Positions 6,828-14,409 of a DNA stretch of 46,321 nucleotides are shown piece by piece. Positions within the stretch are counted from its first letter, which is position 1; the number at the start of each line of letters is the position of its first letter. Below the pieces are notes generated by a model. The model searched no databases. It saw only the letters and a list, made by a program, of their open reading frames with translations, and was not told the origin of the DNA. This DNA is from Rhodobacteraceae bacterium CG17_big_fil_post_rev_8_21_14_2_50_63_15 (GTDB taxonomy: Bacteria; Pseudomonadota; Alphaproteobacteria; Rhodobacterales; Rhodobacteraceae), in the NCBI GenBank assembly GCA_002783205.1, contig PFEY01000045.1, forward strand, positions 1 through 46,321, in the 5' to 3' direction. The translations under genes and the position numbers were made by a program.

Positions 6828-8848
6828 TTCGCTGTCATGTCGCGCACCAGGGCCTCGCTGTGCTCGGGCAGGGTTCCCGGCGGATTGATCCGCTGCAACA
6901 GGCCATGAAACGCCAGCCAGTCGGGATCGGACTTGAGGGCTGCGATCCGCCCCCGGTGCCAGTCACAGGCCTCGGCATGAAGCCGTGCCAACTCCGGATC
7001 GGACAGAAGGGCCGCCAATTCGCTGCGGGTGCGCTCCAGCATACGCAACAAAGACAAATCCTCCTCCATGTTCAGGTTCATGTCGGCCCAATAGGCCAGC
7101 CCCTGATCGCGGTCCACATGGTTGGTCCGGCCCCGGTCGCGCTTGACAAGGAAACTGTCGATCGAGCGCACCGAATAGTGATGCAGCCGCGCATGATCAT
7201 GGGCAAAGCCCCGATGCGCCGACCAGCCCGTGGTGAAATAGGACGCAGGCATCGGTTGCCCGCCGCCATCCACCCACAGAAAACCCTCAGGCGCGCCGGC
7301 ATCGAATTTTGGCCGGTGCACCCCAAAGCGCGTGACCGGTGCCCCGGGGCGGAACATCGTCTTGAGGCCCAAAGCGCGGTATTTCCCCGTGTAATTCTCG
7401 GGAGCGGACCAGGTGAATTGCCCGATCACCGGCGCGTCCTCGTATGTCACCCGATCGCCACAGCCAAAGAGCTTCCAGCAAAGCGAGATCGCATCCGCCG
7501 GACCGACGGCGGCAAAGAGATCATCAAGAGTGCCATTGCCCGCCCGCACATTCAGGAACTCGTCGCAATCAGCGCAGATGATCCAGTCATTCTCGCTATA
7601 GACCGGCTCCTTCAGGGCACGGCGCAACGCCGTGCGCTGCGGGCTGCCGCCCTGTTTGAACTTGTTGTCGACATGGCGCGCTACGCCCAGTTCTTCCAGA
7701 CGCATCGCAATCCGGTCGGTGCCGTCCTCGCAGTGATTGGTGAAGATCATCACGTCGGTAAAGCCGATCACCCGGTTGTAGGCCACCCATTCGAGCATGA
7801 ACGGGCCTTCGTTCTTCATCGTGGTGACAATGGCGCGGCGGTCATTCCGGCGCACCCTGTCCGAGAGCGCGACCATCGGCGCGGCCTTTGGCACCGATCG
7901 CGCAACAGGGGCCTCGATCTCCTCGATCTCCTCGGTCTCATCATCGCCGCTCGCAAGACCATCGTCCTCCTCGGCTCGCCCGCGCAATCGCGCGCGAAAC
8001 GCCGTGGTAAACCGCTCGGCCATCGCGCTGCGGCCCCTGTCGCTGAAATAGCCCGCAACCGAGCCGCGAAACCACGGCAGATCGCGCCGCCCGCGATAGA
8101 GCCTGTAAAACTCCGCCGCGCTCAGTGCGTCAAAGATCACCCGCTCCATCACCGGCTTGAGCGCGTCGATCTTGCGCAGGAAAACGGCGGTCTTGTGCAC
8201 CGAATAGCGGCAGTTGAAAATCCTGATGTTATCGCCGCTGAACCGATCCACATGGCGCTGATCGAGCGCATGATAGGGATCATAAAAGACATGCACCGGG
8301 CCCAGCCTCGCCGTCAGCGCCGCCGCGTCCGACAAGGGCAGCGTCCAGTCCTGCCGCCGCCCATTCTCATAGCGCGTCTCCCAAGGCACCAGATCGGGAT
8401 CGAGCGTGCTTTGCGGATTGATCGCCAACACATGCGCGCCCGGCACCAACGCGCCAAAGGAGATCGCCGCAAAGCCGCCCATCGAGACCCCGGCAAAGAT
8501 CACCCTGTCATACCCGTCGAAAAACCCCTCCGCCGCCAGCCCCTGCATCCGCGCGACAAGATCGGGATCACGGTACCAATCGGCCACATGCGCCATCACA
8601 CCCAGATGCGAGATGTTGTTCTCCTGAGCGAACTTGAACGCCCAAGGCTCGCGGGTGGCGGTCGTGTCCCCGACATTCGACAAGTTGTCGAACGTGACCA
8701 AGAGCCGCCGCACCGGGCGGCGGACAAAGAGCAGACTGTGGCGGAGGCGTTTATCCAGAAATCCCAGTCCACTCCGGCCGGGACGCAGATCCTCGAGCCA
8801 GCGCGGAACGCTCGGACCTTCCCCTGATGCGGCTGCCTGCTCTGCCAT
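6824..8848 (-). CDS. Fusion of an alpha/beta-hydrolase-like domain and a family-2-like glycosyltransferase
   Basis: About 674 residues from the ATG at 8848; a TTG at 8920 would add 24 residues but has no ribosome site. The first part (about 45-240) is alpha/beta-hydrolase-like: nucleophile elbow FAGVSMGGFAA with Ser near 122, an Asp in HVFYDPYHA near 190, and a His in YSVHKTA near 218 could form the triad. A very acidic linker (about 293-314) follows. The second part (about 336-600) is a GT2_4/GT92-type glycosyltransferase: VTTMKNEGPFMLEWVAYNRVIG, then the metal-binding DCDEF near 427-431, and HHYSVRSIDSFLVKRDRG. It heads an operon with the next two genes. The hydrolase could be an acyl-esterase or only a binding module. 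The ribosome site AGAGGA abuts the ATG, so the exact start is uncertain. Confidence 0.72.
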   Translation of the reverse strand: MAEQAAASGEGPSVPRWLEDLRPGRSGLGFLDKRLRHSLLFVRRPVRRLLVTFDNLSNVGDTTATREPWAFKFAQENNISHLGVMAHVADWYRDPDLVARMQGLAAEGFFDGYDRVIFAGVSMGGFAAISFGALVPGAHVLAINPQSTLDPDLVPWETRYENGRRQDWTLPLSDAAALTARLGPVHVFYDPYHALDQRHVDRFSGDNIRIFNCRYSVHKTAVFLRKIDALKPVMERVIFDALSAAEFYRLYRGRRDLPWFRGSVAGYFSDRGRSAMAERFTTAFRARLRGRAEEDDGLASGDDETEEIEEIEAPVARSVPKAAPMVALSDRVRRNDRRAIVTTMKNEGPFMLEWVAYNRVIGFTDVMIFTNHCEDGTDRIAMRLEELGVARHVDNKFKQGGSPQRTALRRALKEPVYSENDWIICADCDEFLNVRAGNGTLDDLFAAVGPADAISLCWKLFGCGDRVTYEDAPVIGQFTWSAPENYTGKYRALGLKTMFRPGAPVTRFGVHRPKFDAGAPEGFLWVDGGGQPMPASYFTTGWSAHRGFAHDHARLHHYSVRSIDSFLVKRDRGRTNHVDRDQGLAYWADMNLNMEEDLSLLRMLERTRSELAALLSDPELARLHAEACDWHRGRIAALKSDPDWLAFHGLLQRINPPGTLPEHSEALVRDMTAK

Positions 8849-8919
8849 TCCTCTAACTTTTTTGTTTACGGCCGTCCCGTTCTGAAAGAGGCCCGCCTTG
8901 CCACAGGGTTCACAGATCA

Positions 8920-8949
8920 ACTATAAAAGCCATCCCGGCCCTCACGCAA
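8920..8949 (-). promoter_or_regulatory. Candidate promoter of the surface-glycan operon
   Basis: On the minus strand a -35-like TTGCGT (8944-8949) and a -10-like TATAGT (8920-8925) are separated by 18 bases, about 70 bases upstream of the ATG at 8848. It falls in the only gap before the first gene of the operon. The match to a sigma-70 promoter is moderate. Confidence 0.4.
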
Positions 8950-8997
8950 CAGCCAGCTCGAGTCCGAACCGTCGTTTTGACCGCTGAACCGAAGGAG

Positions 8998-10185
8998 CTA
9001 GAGACCGACCTCGATCATTGCCTTTGCAAGCACCGGCACAGTCCTCGCATTCAGCCCGGCGATGTTGATCCGACTGTCCCCGATCATGTAGATACCATGC
9101 TGTGCGCGCAATCGCTCAACCTGCTCGGGGCTCGCCCCCAACCGCGAGAACATTCCACGATGCTGCGCAAGAAATCCAAAGCGGTCCGAGCCTGAGAGGC
9201 GCTGCAACTCTGCCGCCAGCTGCTCGCGCAGTTTCAGCATTCCGAGCCGCACATCCTCAAGCTCTGCCTGCCAGTCGCTCCGCAGGGCCTCATCGCTCAA
9301 CACCATGGTGACAAGCCGTGCGCCATGATCGGGCGGGAAAGAATAGTTTTGTCGGTTGAGATAGGCCAGATTCCCCTGAGTCACCTTTTGCAGGCTCTTG
9401 TCCTGGGCCACGGCCATCAGCACTCCGGTGCGCTCGCGGTAGATACCGAAATTCTTGGAACAACTCGCAGCGATCAGCATCTCGGGACAGTTCTGGGCGA
9501 CGAAACGCACAGCGGCGGCATCTGCTTCGAGCCCGTCGCCAAAGCCCTGATAGGCGATGTCGATCATCGGTAGCGCGCCCTTGGCATTGAGCAAGTTCAC
9601 CACCGCGCGCCATTCGGTCAAGTTGAGGTTGGCCCCCGTCGGATTATGGCAGCAGCCATGCAGGAGCACCACATCGCCAGCGCGCAAACCGTCGAGATCG
9701 GTCATCATGCGAGGGAAATCGACGCCCACGGTCTCAGGATCGAAATAGCGATACATCACCACCTCGATGCCCATATGCGCGAGGATGCTCAGGTGGTTGG
9801 GCCAGGTCGGGTCCGAGACGAAAACGCGCGCCCCCGGATTGACCATCCTGATGAGGTCAAACGCCTGCCGCACCGCGCCGGTGCCACCCGGCGTTGCAAT
9901 CGCAGAAACCTGATCGCGCGTCACAGCATGGCCCAGAACCAGCGCAACCATCGCATCAAGAAAGGCCGGATCGCCCGCGAGCGCGGTATAGGCCTTGGTG
10001 GTCTCGGTCTCCCAGAGCCGCTTTTCGGCGGCCTTGACCGCCCGCATGATCGGCGTCACACCGTCGGGCGTCTTGTAAACGCCGACGCCGAGGTCGATCT
10101 TGTCCACGCGCGGATCCTCGCGATAGGCCTGCGCCAGCGCCAGGATCTTGTCGGCGGGTTTTTCTTTCAGCTCGGCGAACATCAT
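8998..10185 (-). CDS. tyrB: Aromatic/aspartate aminotransferase, class I PLP enzyme
   Basis: A 395-residue fold-type I aminotransferase of the AspC/TyrB subgroup, which exchanges amino groups between aspartate or aromatic amino acids and 2-oxoglutarate. Diagnostic segments: KIDLGVGVYKTPDG near the N-terminus, CCHNPTGANL, DIAYQGFGDGLEADA, the PLP lysine in AASCSKNFGIYRERTG, and the C-terminal substrate arginine in DSRINIAGL. The ATG at 10185 overlaps the sseA stop (ATGA), so the two genes are translationally coupled; upstream in-frame codons lie inside sseA. Aspartate versus aromatic preference cannot be settled by eye. Confidence 0.92.
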   Translation of the reverse strand: MMFAELKEKPADKILALAQAYREDPRVDKIDLGVGVYKTPDGVTPIMRAVKAAEKRLWETETTKAYTALAGDPAFLDAMVALVLGHAVTRDQVSAIATPGGTGAVRQAFDLIRMVNPGARVFVSDPTWPNHLSILAHMGIEVVMYRYFDPETVGVDFPRMMTDLDGLRAGDVVLLHGCCHNPTGANLNLTEWRAVVNLLNAKGALPMIDIAYQGFGDGLEADAAAVRFVAQNCPEMLIAASCSKNFGIYRERTGVLMAVAQDKSLQKVTQGNLAYLNRQNYSFPPDHGARLVTMVLSDEALRSDWQAELEDVRLGMLKLREQLAAELQRLSGSDRFGFLAQHRGMFSRLGASPEQVERLRAQHGIYMIGDSRINIAGLNARTVPVLAKAMIEVGL

Positions 10186-11039
10186 GCGTCTCCCGTGGCC
10201 ACGGGCAGCGTCGGGAACGCGCCCCATTCGGTCCATGACCCGTCATAAAGCGCGTGATCGGTCTTGCCGATCCGCTCCAGCGCCAGATTGATCACCGCCG
10301 CCGTCACTCCAGAACCACAGCTTGTGATCACCGGCTTGCTCAGATCCACCCCGGCCGCTGAAAAGACGGCGCGCAGCGCCTGAGGATCCTTCATCGTCAT
10401 GTCCGCGTTCAGAAGATCCGTGTAGGGCACATTCTTCGCCCCCGGAACATGCCCCGCGCGCAACCCCGCCCGAGGCTCGGCAACTTCTCCGCGAAACCGC
10501 CCGACAGATCGCGCATCGAGGATCTCGTAATCGCCAAGTTTCGAAGCTGCGGCGACCTGCGTCACATCCTTGACCATATGGTTTTGTCGCCGCACCGTCA
10601 TATGCCGGTCGCGGATGATGGGAGGCATATCTTCGATCGGTCGCCCTTCGACCTGCCATTTCGGAAAACCACCGTCCAGAACGGCAATGTTCTCCTGCCC
10701 CATGAGGCGAAAAAGCCACCACACCCGCGCCGCCGAAAACAGCCCCTTGGCGTCATAGACCACCACCTGATGCCCATCGCCAACGCCCATGGCGCGCAAC
10801 TTGGACATGAACTTCTCGACCGGCGGCACCATGTGTGGCAAGTCGGAGCGCGCATCGCTTACATCGTCGATATCGAAGAAACGTGCGCCGGGGATATGGG
10901 CGGCCGCAAACTCGTCTCGCGCATCGCGTCCTTCGGCGGCCATGAACATGGTCGCATCAAGCACCCGCAAATCCGGATCCTTCAGATGGGCTGCCAACCA
11001 CTCGGTGGAAACAAGTGTTTTTGGATCGTCAGTGGCCAT
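10182..11039 (-). CDS. sseA: 3-mercaptopyruvate sulfurtransferase
   Basis: A 285-residue protein with two rhodanese domains. The N-terminal domain (about 8-130) is structural and the C-terminal one (about 155-280) is catalytic. The active-site cysteine is C241 in the loop CGSGVTA, the form typical of mercaptopyruvate sulfurtransferases rather than thiosulfate sulfurtransferases. The enzyme moves sulfur from 3-mercaptopyruvate, itself made from cysteine by transamination. Coupling with the downstream aminotransferase therefore makes metabolic sense: transamination then desulfuration. A G-rich ribosome site precedes the ATG. Confidence 0.93.
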   Translation of the reverse strand: MATDDPKTLVSTEWLAAHLKDPDLRVLDATMFMAAEGRDARDEFAAAHIPGARFFDIDDVSDARSDLPHMVPPVEKFMSKLRAMGVGDGHQVVVYDAKGLFSAARVWWLFRLMGQENIAVLDGGFPKWQVEGRPIEDMPPIIRDRHMTVRRQNHMVKDVTQVAAASKLGDYEILDARSVGRFRGEVAEPRAGLRAGHVPGAKNVPYTDLLNADMTMKDPQALRAVFSAAGVDLSKPVITSCGSGVTAAVINLALERIGKTDHALYDGSWTEWGAFPTLPVATGDA

Positions 11040-11130
11040 GCGGACCCCCCACTTTCATACCCGTCCTGCCTACAGTCAGAGAGGCAAAAGGGCAAGATGG
11101 CGCAGCGCATTGGTCCATCGGACAACCGTG

Positions 11131-11391
11131 CTACTTCAAAGACGGATTCATGATCATCCCGATGACGATGATGCCCGCGCCGCCCCCGAGCCCGCCCGCA
11201 GCAAGCGTGGCGATGATTGCGCCAGCATCTCCGCCCCCGGCGCCCAATTTCGTCAGGATCAGGAGGCCAAGAACCCCGCCGAAAACCCCGGCGAGTGAGT
11301 TGACCGGCCATCCGAGGCTCACACCCTTCTTCAGGCCACTCGCGACATTGCCGCCAACCGCGCCCGCAATGAGGCCAAGAATGAGTTCCAT
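11131..11391 (-). CDS. Small glycine-rich membrane protein, function unknown
   Basis: An 86-residue protein that is mostly hydrophobic and rich in Gly/Ala: ELILGLIAGAVGGNVASGL near the N-terminus, NSLAGVFGGVLGLLIL in the middle and IIATLAAGGLGGGAGIIVIGMI at the end. It suggests three short membrane helices with glycine-zipper spacing, somewhat like YeaQ/YmgE (GlsB) proteins, but I do not recognise a definite family. It sits 42 bases after smpB on the same strand and may be co-transcribed with it. GGAGGCGGATGCG lies ahead of the ATG. Confidence 0.75.
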   Translation of the reverse strand: MELILGLIAGAVGGNVASGLKKGVSLGWPVNSLAGVFGGVLGLLILTKLGAGGGDAGAIIATLAAGGLGGGAGIIVIGMIMNPSLK

Positions 11392-11433
11392 CGCATCCGC
11401 CTCCCTGTTGTCATGCGCGCAGGGTTCACCAGA

Positions 11434-11910
11434 TTACTCGCCCTGTTTCAAAAGCCGCTGCTTTTGTCGCGCCCAATCACGCTTGGCCTCTGTGTCGCGC
11501 TTGTCGTGGTTTTTCTTGCCCTTGGCGATCCCGATCTTGAGCTTGGCGATGCCTCGGTGGTTGAAGTAGAGCACCAGAGGCACCAGCGTCATGCCCTTGC
11601 GTTGCGTCTCGCTCCAGAGTCGCGACAGTTCTTTCCGGGAAACCAAGAGCTTGCGCCGCCGCTTTTCCTCGTGGCCGAATGTCTTGGCCTGCTCGTAAGG
11701 AGCGATGTAGGAATTGACCAGCCACAACTCGCCCTTCTCGACCATGGCATAGCTCTCGGCGATGTTGGCACTGTTGACCCGCAGGGATTTCACCTCCGAG
11801 CCTTCGAGCAGGATGCCGCACTCAAGATCGTCCTCGATCGCATAGTCATAGCGCGCGCGCCGATTCTCGGCGATCACCTTGTAATTGGGAGTGTCCTTTG
11901 CCTTGGCCAT
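11434..11910 (-). CDS. smpB: SmpB, SsrA-binding protein
   Basis: A 158-residue RNA-binding protein that partners tmRNA to rescue stalled ribosomes. Characteristic sequence: [29 protein letters not shown] near the start, the YNHRG-like [24 protein letters not shown], and a basic C-terminal tail that enters the ribosomal mRNA channel ([13 protein letters not shown]). Full length. The tmRNA gene is not visible in this window. In many alphaproteobacteria dapA is adjacent to smpB; here dapA is about 13.5 kb away. Confidence 0.97.
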   Translation of the reverse strand: MAKAKDTPNYKVIAENRRARYDYAIEDDLECGILLEGSEVKSLRVNSANIAESYAMVEKGELWLVNSYIAPYEQAKTFGHEEKRRRKLLVSRKELSRLWSETQRKGMTLVPLVLYFNHRGIAKLKIGIAKGKKNHDKRDTEAKRDWARQKQRLLKQGE

Positions 11911-12003
11911 CGGGCCTAACTAATCGCGCAGGCGCATACTGTCCAGCGGCAGGCCGCGCTTCAGGTCGCCAACGAGATGCAAATTCCTTGGCGCTTTGCG
12001 CAG

Positions 12004-12660
12004 CTACTCCGCCGCGCGGCGCAGACTGGCCATGAGAAGATGAAACTTTTCGCCCTGAATCGCCACGTGCCCACGCAGCGTGTTGGCCACAAGCTCAGCT
12101 TGTCCGGCGCGCAACGCTGCCACAATCGCCTCATGCTCGGACATGGATTGCGCCATGCGTCCGCGCAACCTCAGTTGAAGCCGACGAAAGGGCTTGAGGC
12201 GCCGGTGCAGCCGCAAAGCCTCCTGCTCGAGAAAGGCATTGCCCGCCTCATGATAGATGACGTGATGGAAGTGCTCGTTTTCCCGGTAATAGCCATCGGT
12301 ATCCCCGATCCCGACCGCTGCCGTACACCGCAGGTTGGCGGCTTCGAGATCGCTCAAGGCCCTCTCCGATATGCGTTGCGCCGCGAGCCGCCCGCACACC
12401 CCCTCGATCTCGGCCATGGTCTCGAACATCTCCATCAATTCGACCGGTCCGGGTTGCCGGATGAAGACGCCTCGGTTGGGGATCTGCACGGCCAGCCCCG
12501 AGGCCACAAGCCTTTGGAGCGCCTCGCGGATCGGCGTGCGCGAGACGTTGAACTGCCGGGCGAGCCGGATTTCGTCGAGACGATCCCCATCACTGAAATC
12601 GCCGGTAAACACCAACTCTTCCAGCGTGTCCGCAATGATGTCCGCGCGTCGCATCTCCAT
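12004..12660 (-). CDS. matR: GntR-family (FCD) regulator of the malonate operon, MatR-like
   Basis: A 218-residue FadR-subfamily regulator. The N-terminal winged helix (about 5-70) shows the family signature DEIRLARQFNVSRTPIREALQRL. The C-terminal all-helical FCD domain (about 80-205) carries the usual metal-binding polar residues (for example ENEHFHHVIYHEAGN and MSEHEAIVAALRAG). It diverges from the TRAP-mcd-matB operon, and the intergenic region holds a TTGTATACAA palindrome close to the site reported for rhizobial MatR (TCTTGTATACACGA, from memory). I infer malonate- or malonyl-CoA-dependent control of the operon. The symbol rests on this context, not on a search. Confidence 0.85.
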   Translation of the reverse strand: MEMRRADIIADTLEELVFTGDFSDGDRLDEIRLARQFNVSRTPIREALQRLVASGLAVQIPNRGVFIRQPGPVELMEMFETMAEIEGVCGRLAAQRISERALSDLEAANLRCTAAVGIGDTDGYYRENEHFHHVIYHEAGNAFLEQEALRLHRRLKPFRRLQLRLRGRMAQSMSEHEAIVAALRAGQAELVANTLRGHVAIQGEKFHLLMASLRRAAE

Positions 12661-12685
12661 CCGCCCAGTCTAGTCACAGCATATT

Positions 12686-12716
12686 TTGTGCGCAAGATGG
12701 AATTAATTGTATACAA
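12686..12716 (+). promoter_or_regulatory. Candidate promoter and GntR/MatR operator of the malonate operon
   Basis: A perfect palindrome TTGTATACAA occupies 12707-12716. It overlaps a -10-like hexamer TATACA (12710-12715), which lies 18 bases after a -35-like TTGTGC (12686-12691). An operator on the -10 box would allow direct repression. The site is 84 bases upstream of dctP and 47 bases from the divergent regulator start, so autoregulation is possible. Confidence 0.65.
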
Positions 12717-12799
12717 AAATCTTGACTCTGAATTCAAAACTCCAAAAAGATATCACCACGTGCTCAGGCCAGGTTGTCCGGGCGAAATGGGAGGATACA

Positions 12800-13786
12800 A
12801 TGAAGAAGATTACGTTTACGGCAGCAGTTGCTGCCGGGATGCTGCTTATGGGCAGCGTCGTTCACGCAACCGAACTCCGACTGTCGCATCAGTGGTCCAA
12901 CAACGACATCCGTCACAAGGTGGCGCAGATCGTTGCCGACGACGTGGCCGCCGCCGGGGTCGATCTCGGCATCAAGATTTTCGGGTCGGAGTCCCTGTTC
13001 AAGGCACGCGAGCAATACACGCCGCTGAGCCGAGGACAACTCGACATGGTGGTGCTGCCGCTCAGCTATGCGGGTGGGCAGCAACCGGCCTACAACCTCA
13101 CCCTCATGCCGGGGCTGGTGAAAAACCACGATCATGCCGCCCGCTTGTCCGACAGCCCCTTCATGGAAGCGATCGAGGCCAAGATGGCCGAGGATGACGT
13201 GATGGTTCTGGTGCATGGCTATCTGGCGGGCGGTTTTGCAAGCACTGGCAAATGCATCAGGCGGCCCGAGGATGTGGCGGGAATGCAGACCCGTGCGGCA
13301 GGCAAGGCCTTCGAGCAGATGCTCGCCGGAGCAGGGGCCTCCATCGCCTCGATGGCAAGTTCGGAAATCTATAATGCGATGCAGACCGGGGTGCTCGATG
13401 CCGTGAACACCTCCTCCTCCTCCTTTGTCTCGTTTCGCATCTACGAGCAGGTGAAATGCTACACGCCTGCGGGTGATATCGCCTTGTGGTTCATGTATCA
13501 GCCGCTCCTGATGAACAAATCAACCTTCGAGGGACTGACAGAGGCGCAGCAGGCCGCGTTGCTGGCCGCAGCAGAAAAGGCCGAAGCCTTCTATCTTGAG
13601 GAGGCCAAGAAGGAAGATGCCGCATCCGTGGACGTGTTCCGCAATGCCGGCGTCGAGATCGCAGCCATGACCGAAGATGATTTCAACGCTTGGCGCGATC
13701 TGGCGAAAGAGACCTCTTACAAGGCCTTCATTGAAAGCGTCCCGGACGGACAGGCGCTGCTCGATCTGGCCCTTGCCGTCGAGTGA
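12800..13786 (+). CDS. TRAP transporter substrate-binding protein (DctP family), probably malonate-binding
   Basis: A 328-residue periplasmic protein. The ATG at 12800 is chosen for the preceding GGGAGGA and the signal peptide it exposes (MKKITFTAAVAAGMLLMGSVVHA, residues 1-23). The mature part shows DctP features: LRLSHQWSNNDIRHK, the segment KIFGSESLF, and the ligand-pocket arginine in AGMQTRAAGKAFEQMLAGAGA. It is the first gene of dctP-dctQ-dctM-mcd-matB, so malonate is the likely ligand, as for rhizobial/Rhodobacter MatPQM systems. A strong stem-loop follows the stop codon. Confidence 0.9.
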   Translation: MKKITFTAAVAAGMLLMGSVVHATELRLSHQWSNNDIRHKVAQIVADDVAAAGVDLGIKIFGSESLFKAREQYTPLSRGQLDMVVLPLSYAGGQQPAYNLTLMPGLVKNHDHAARLSDSPFMEAIEAKMAEDDVMVLVHGYLAGGFASTGKCIRRPEDVAGMQTRAAGKAFEQMLAGAGASIASMASSEIYNAMQTGVLDAVNTSSSSFVSFRIYEQVKCYTPAGDIALWFMYQPLLMNKSTFEGLTEAQQAALLAAAEKAEAFYLEEAKKEDAASVDVFRNAGVEIAAMTEDDFNAWRDLAKETSYKAFIESVPDGQALLDLALAVE

Positions 13787-13792
13787 TCCCTT

Positions 13793-13826
13793 GGGGCTGT
13801 CGCGCCGGGCTTTGCGCGACAGCCCC
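13793..13826 (+). terminator. Intercistronic stem-loop between dctP and dctQ
   Basis: GGGGCTGTCGCG (13793-13804) and CGCGACAGCCCC (13815-13826) form a perfect 12-bp stem with a 10-base loop, immediately after the dctP stop. There is no T-run, so I read it as an mRNA-stabilising or attenuating hairpin that keeps the binding protein more abundant than the membrane subunits. Confidence 0.8.
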
Positions 13827-13860
13827 GACTTGCGTTCTTCTCTCACAAGAGGCTGAGACC

Positions 13861-14409
13861 ATGGCCGGACATTCAGCAAGTGCTATGGCACGCACGGGAC
13901 AAAATCCCTTTTTGCGTGCAGTCGCAGCCCTTTCAACCCTGGCGGGCTGGATCTCGGCTGCGATGATTCTGGTGGCCGTCGGCATCACCTGTCAGATGAT
14001 CTGGGTCCGCTTTGTTCTGAATGGCACGACCGTGTGGCAGACCGAGATGGTGATTTACCTGATGATCGCCGCCACGCTTCTTGGTCTGTCCTATGTGCAG
14101 CGGCTGCGCGGGCATGTGAATGTCGATCTGATCCCCATGGCCCTGCCGCACCAGGCGCGCAAGGGGCTGGCAGTAGTGACCCTTTCACTCTCGATCGTCA
14201 TCGTCGCGATCATGCTGTGGTATGGCTATGACGTCTGGCATGTGGCCTGGGCGCGTGGCTGGACTTCAGATACGGTCTGGGCCGTTCGGCTTTGGGTTCC
14301 CTATCTCGCGCTGCCCGTGGGGCTCGGACTTTTTCTGCTGCAACTCGTTGCGGATCTGGTGGCGGTGGTGCTGAACATCGACGCTCCCTTCGGACTGGAG
14401 GATGCCTGA
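13861..14409 (+). CDS. TRAP transporter small membrane subunit (DctQ family)
   Basis: A 182-residue protein with four predicted membrane helices (about residues 21-43, 57-76, 97-117 and 141-163). It is the small subunit that joins the periplasmic receptor to the large permease. The ATG at 13861 follows AGAGG. DctQ proteins are weakly conserved, so the identification rests on size, topology and position between dctP and dctM. Its stop overlaps the dctM start by one base (TGATG). Confidence 0.9.
   Translation: MAGHSASAMARTGQNPFLRAVAALSTLAGWISAAMILVAVGITCQMIWVRFVLNGTTVWQTEMVIYLMIAATLLGLSYVQRLRGHVNVDLIPMALPHQARKGLAVVTLSLSIVIVAIMLWYGYDVWHVAWARGWTSDTVWAVRLWVPYLALPVGLGLFLLQLVADLVAVVLNIDAPFGLEDA

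Noticed and set aside
5166-8827. Long open frames on the plus strand opposite the surface-glycan operon (5166-6908 and 6860-8827)
   Set aside because: They mirror the codon pattern of the GC-rich minus-strand genes, show no domain motifs and no ribosome sites, and read as Arg/Pro/His-rich strings typical of antisense frames.
8849-8920. TTG start at 8920 for the hydrolase-glycosyltransferase gene
   Set aside because: There is no ribosome site and the added 24 residues contain no conserved segment; it would also overlap the candidate promoter.
4227-8920. Genomic island or prophage boundaries around the glycan operon
   Set aside because: I found no integrase, transposase, tRNA gene, or flanking direct repeats, and GC content is like that of the surroundings.
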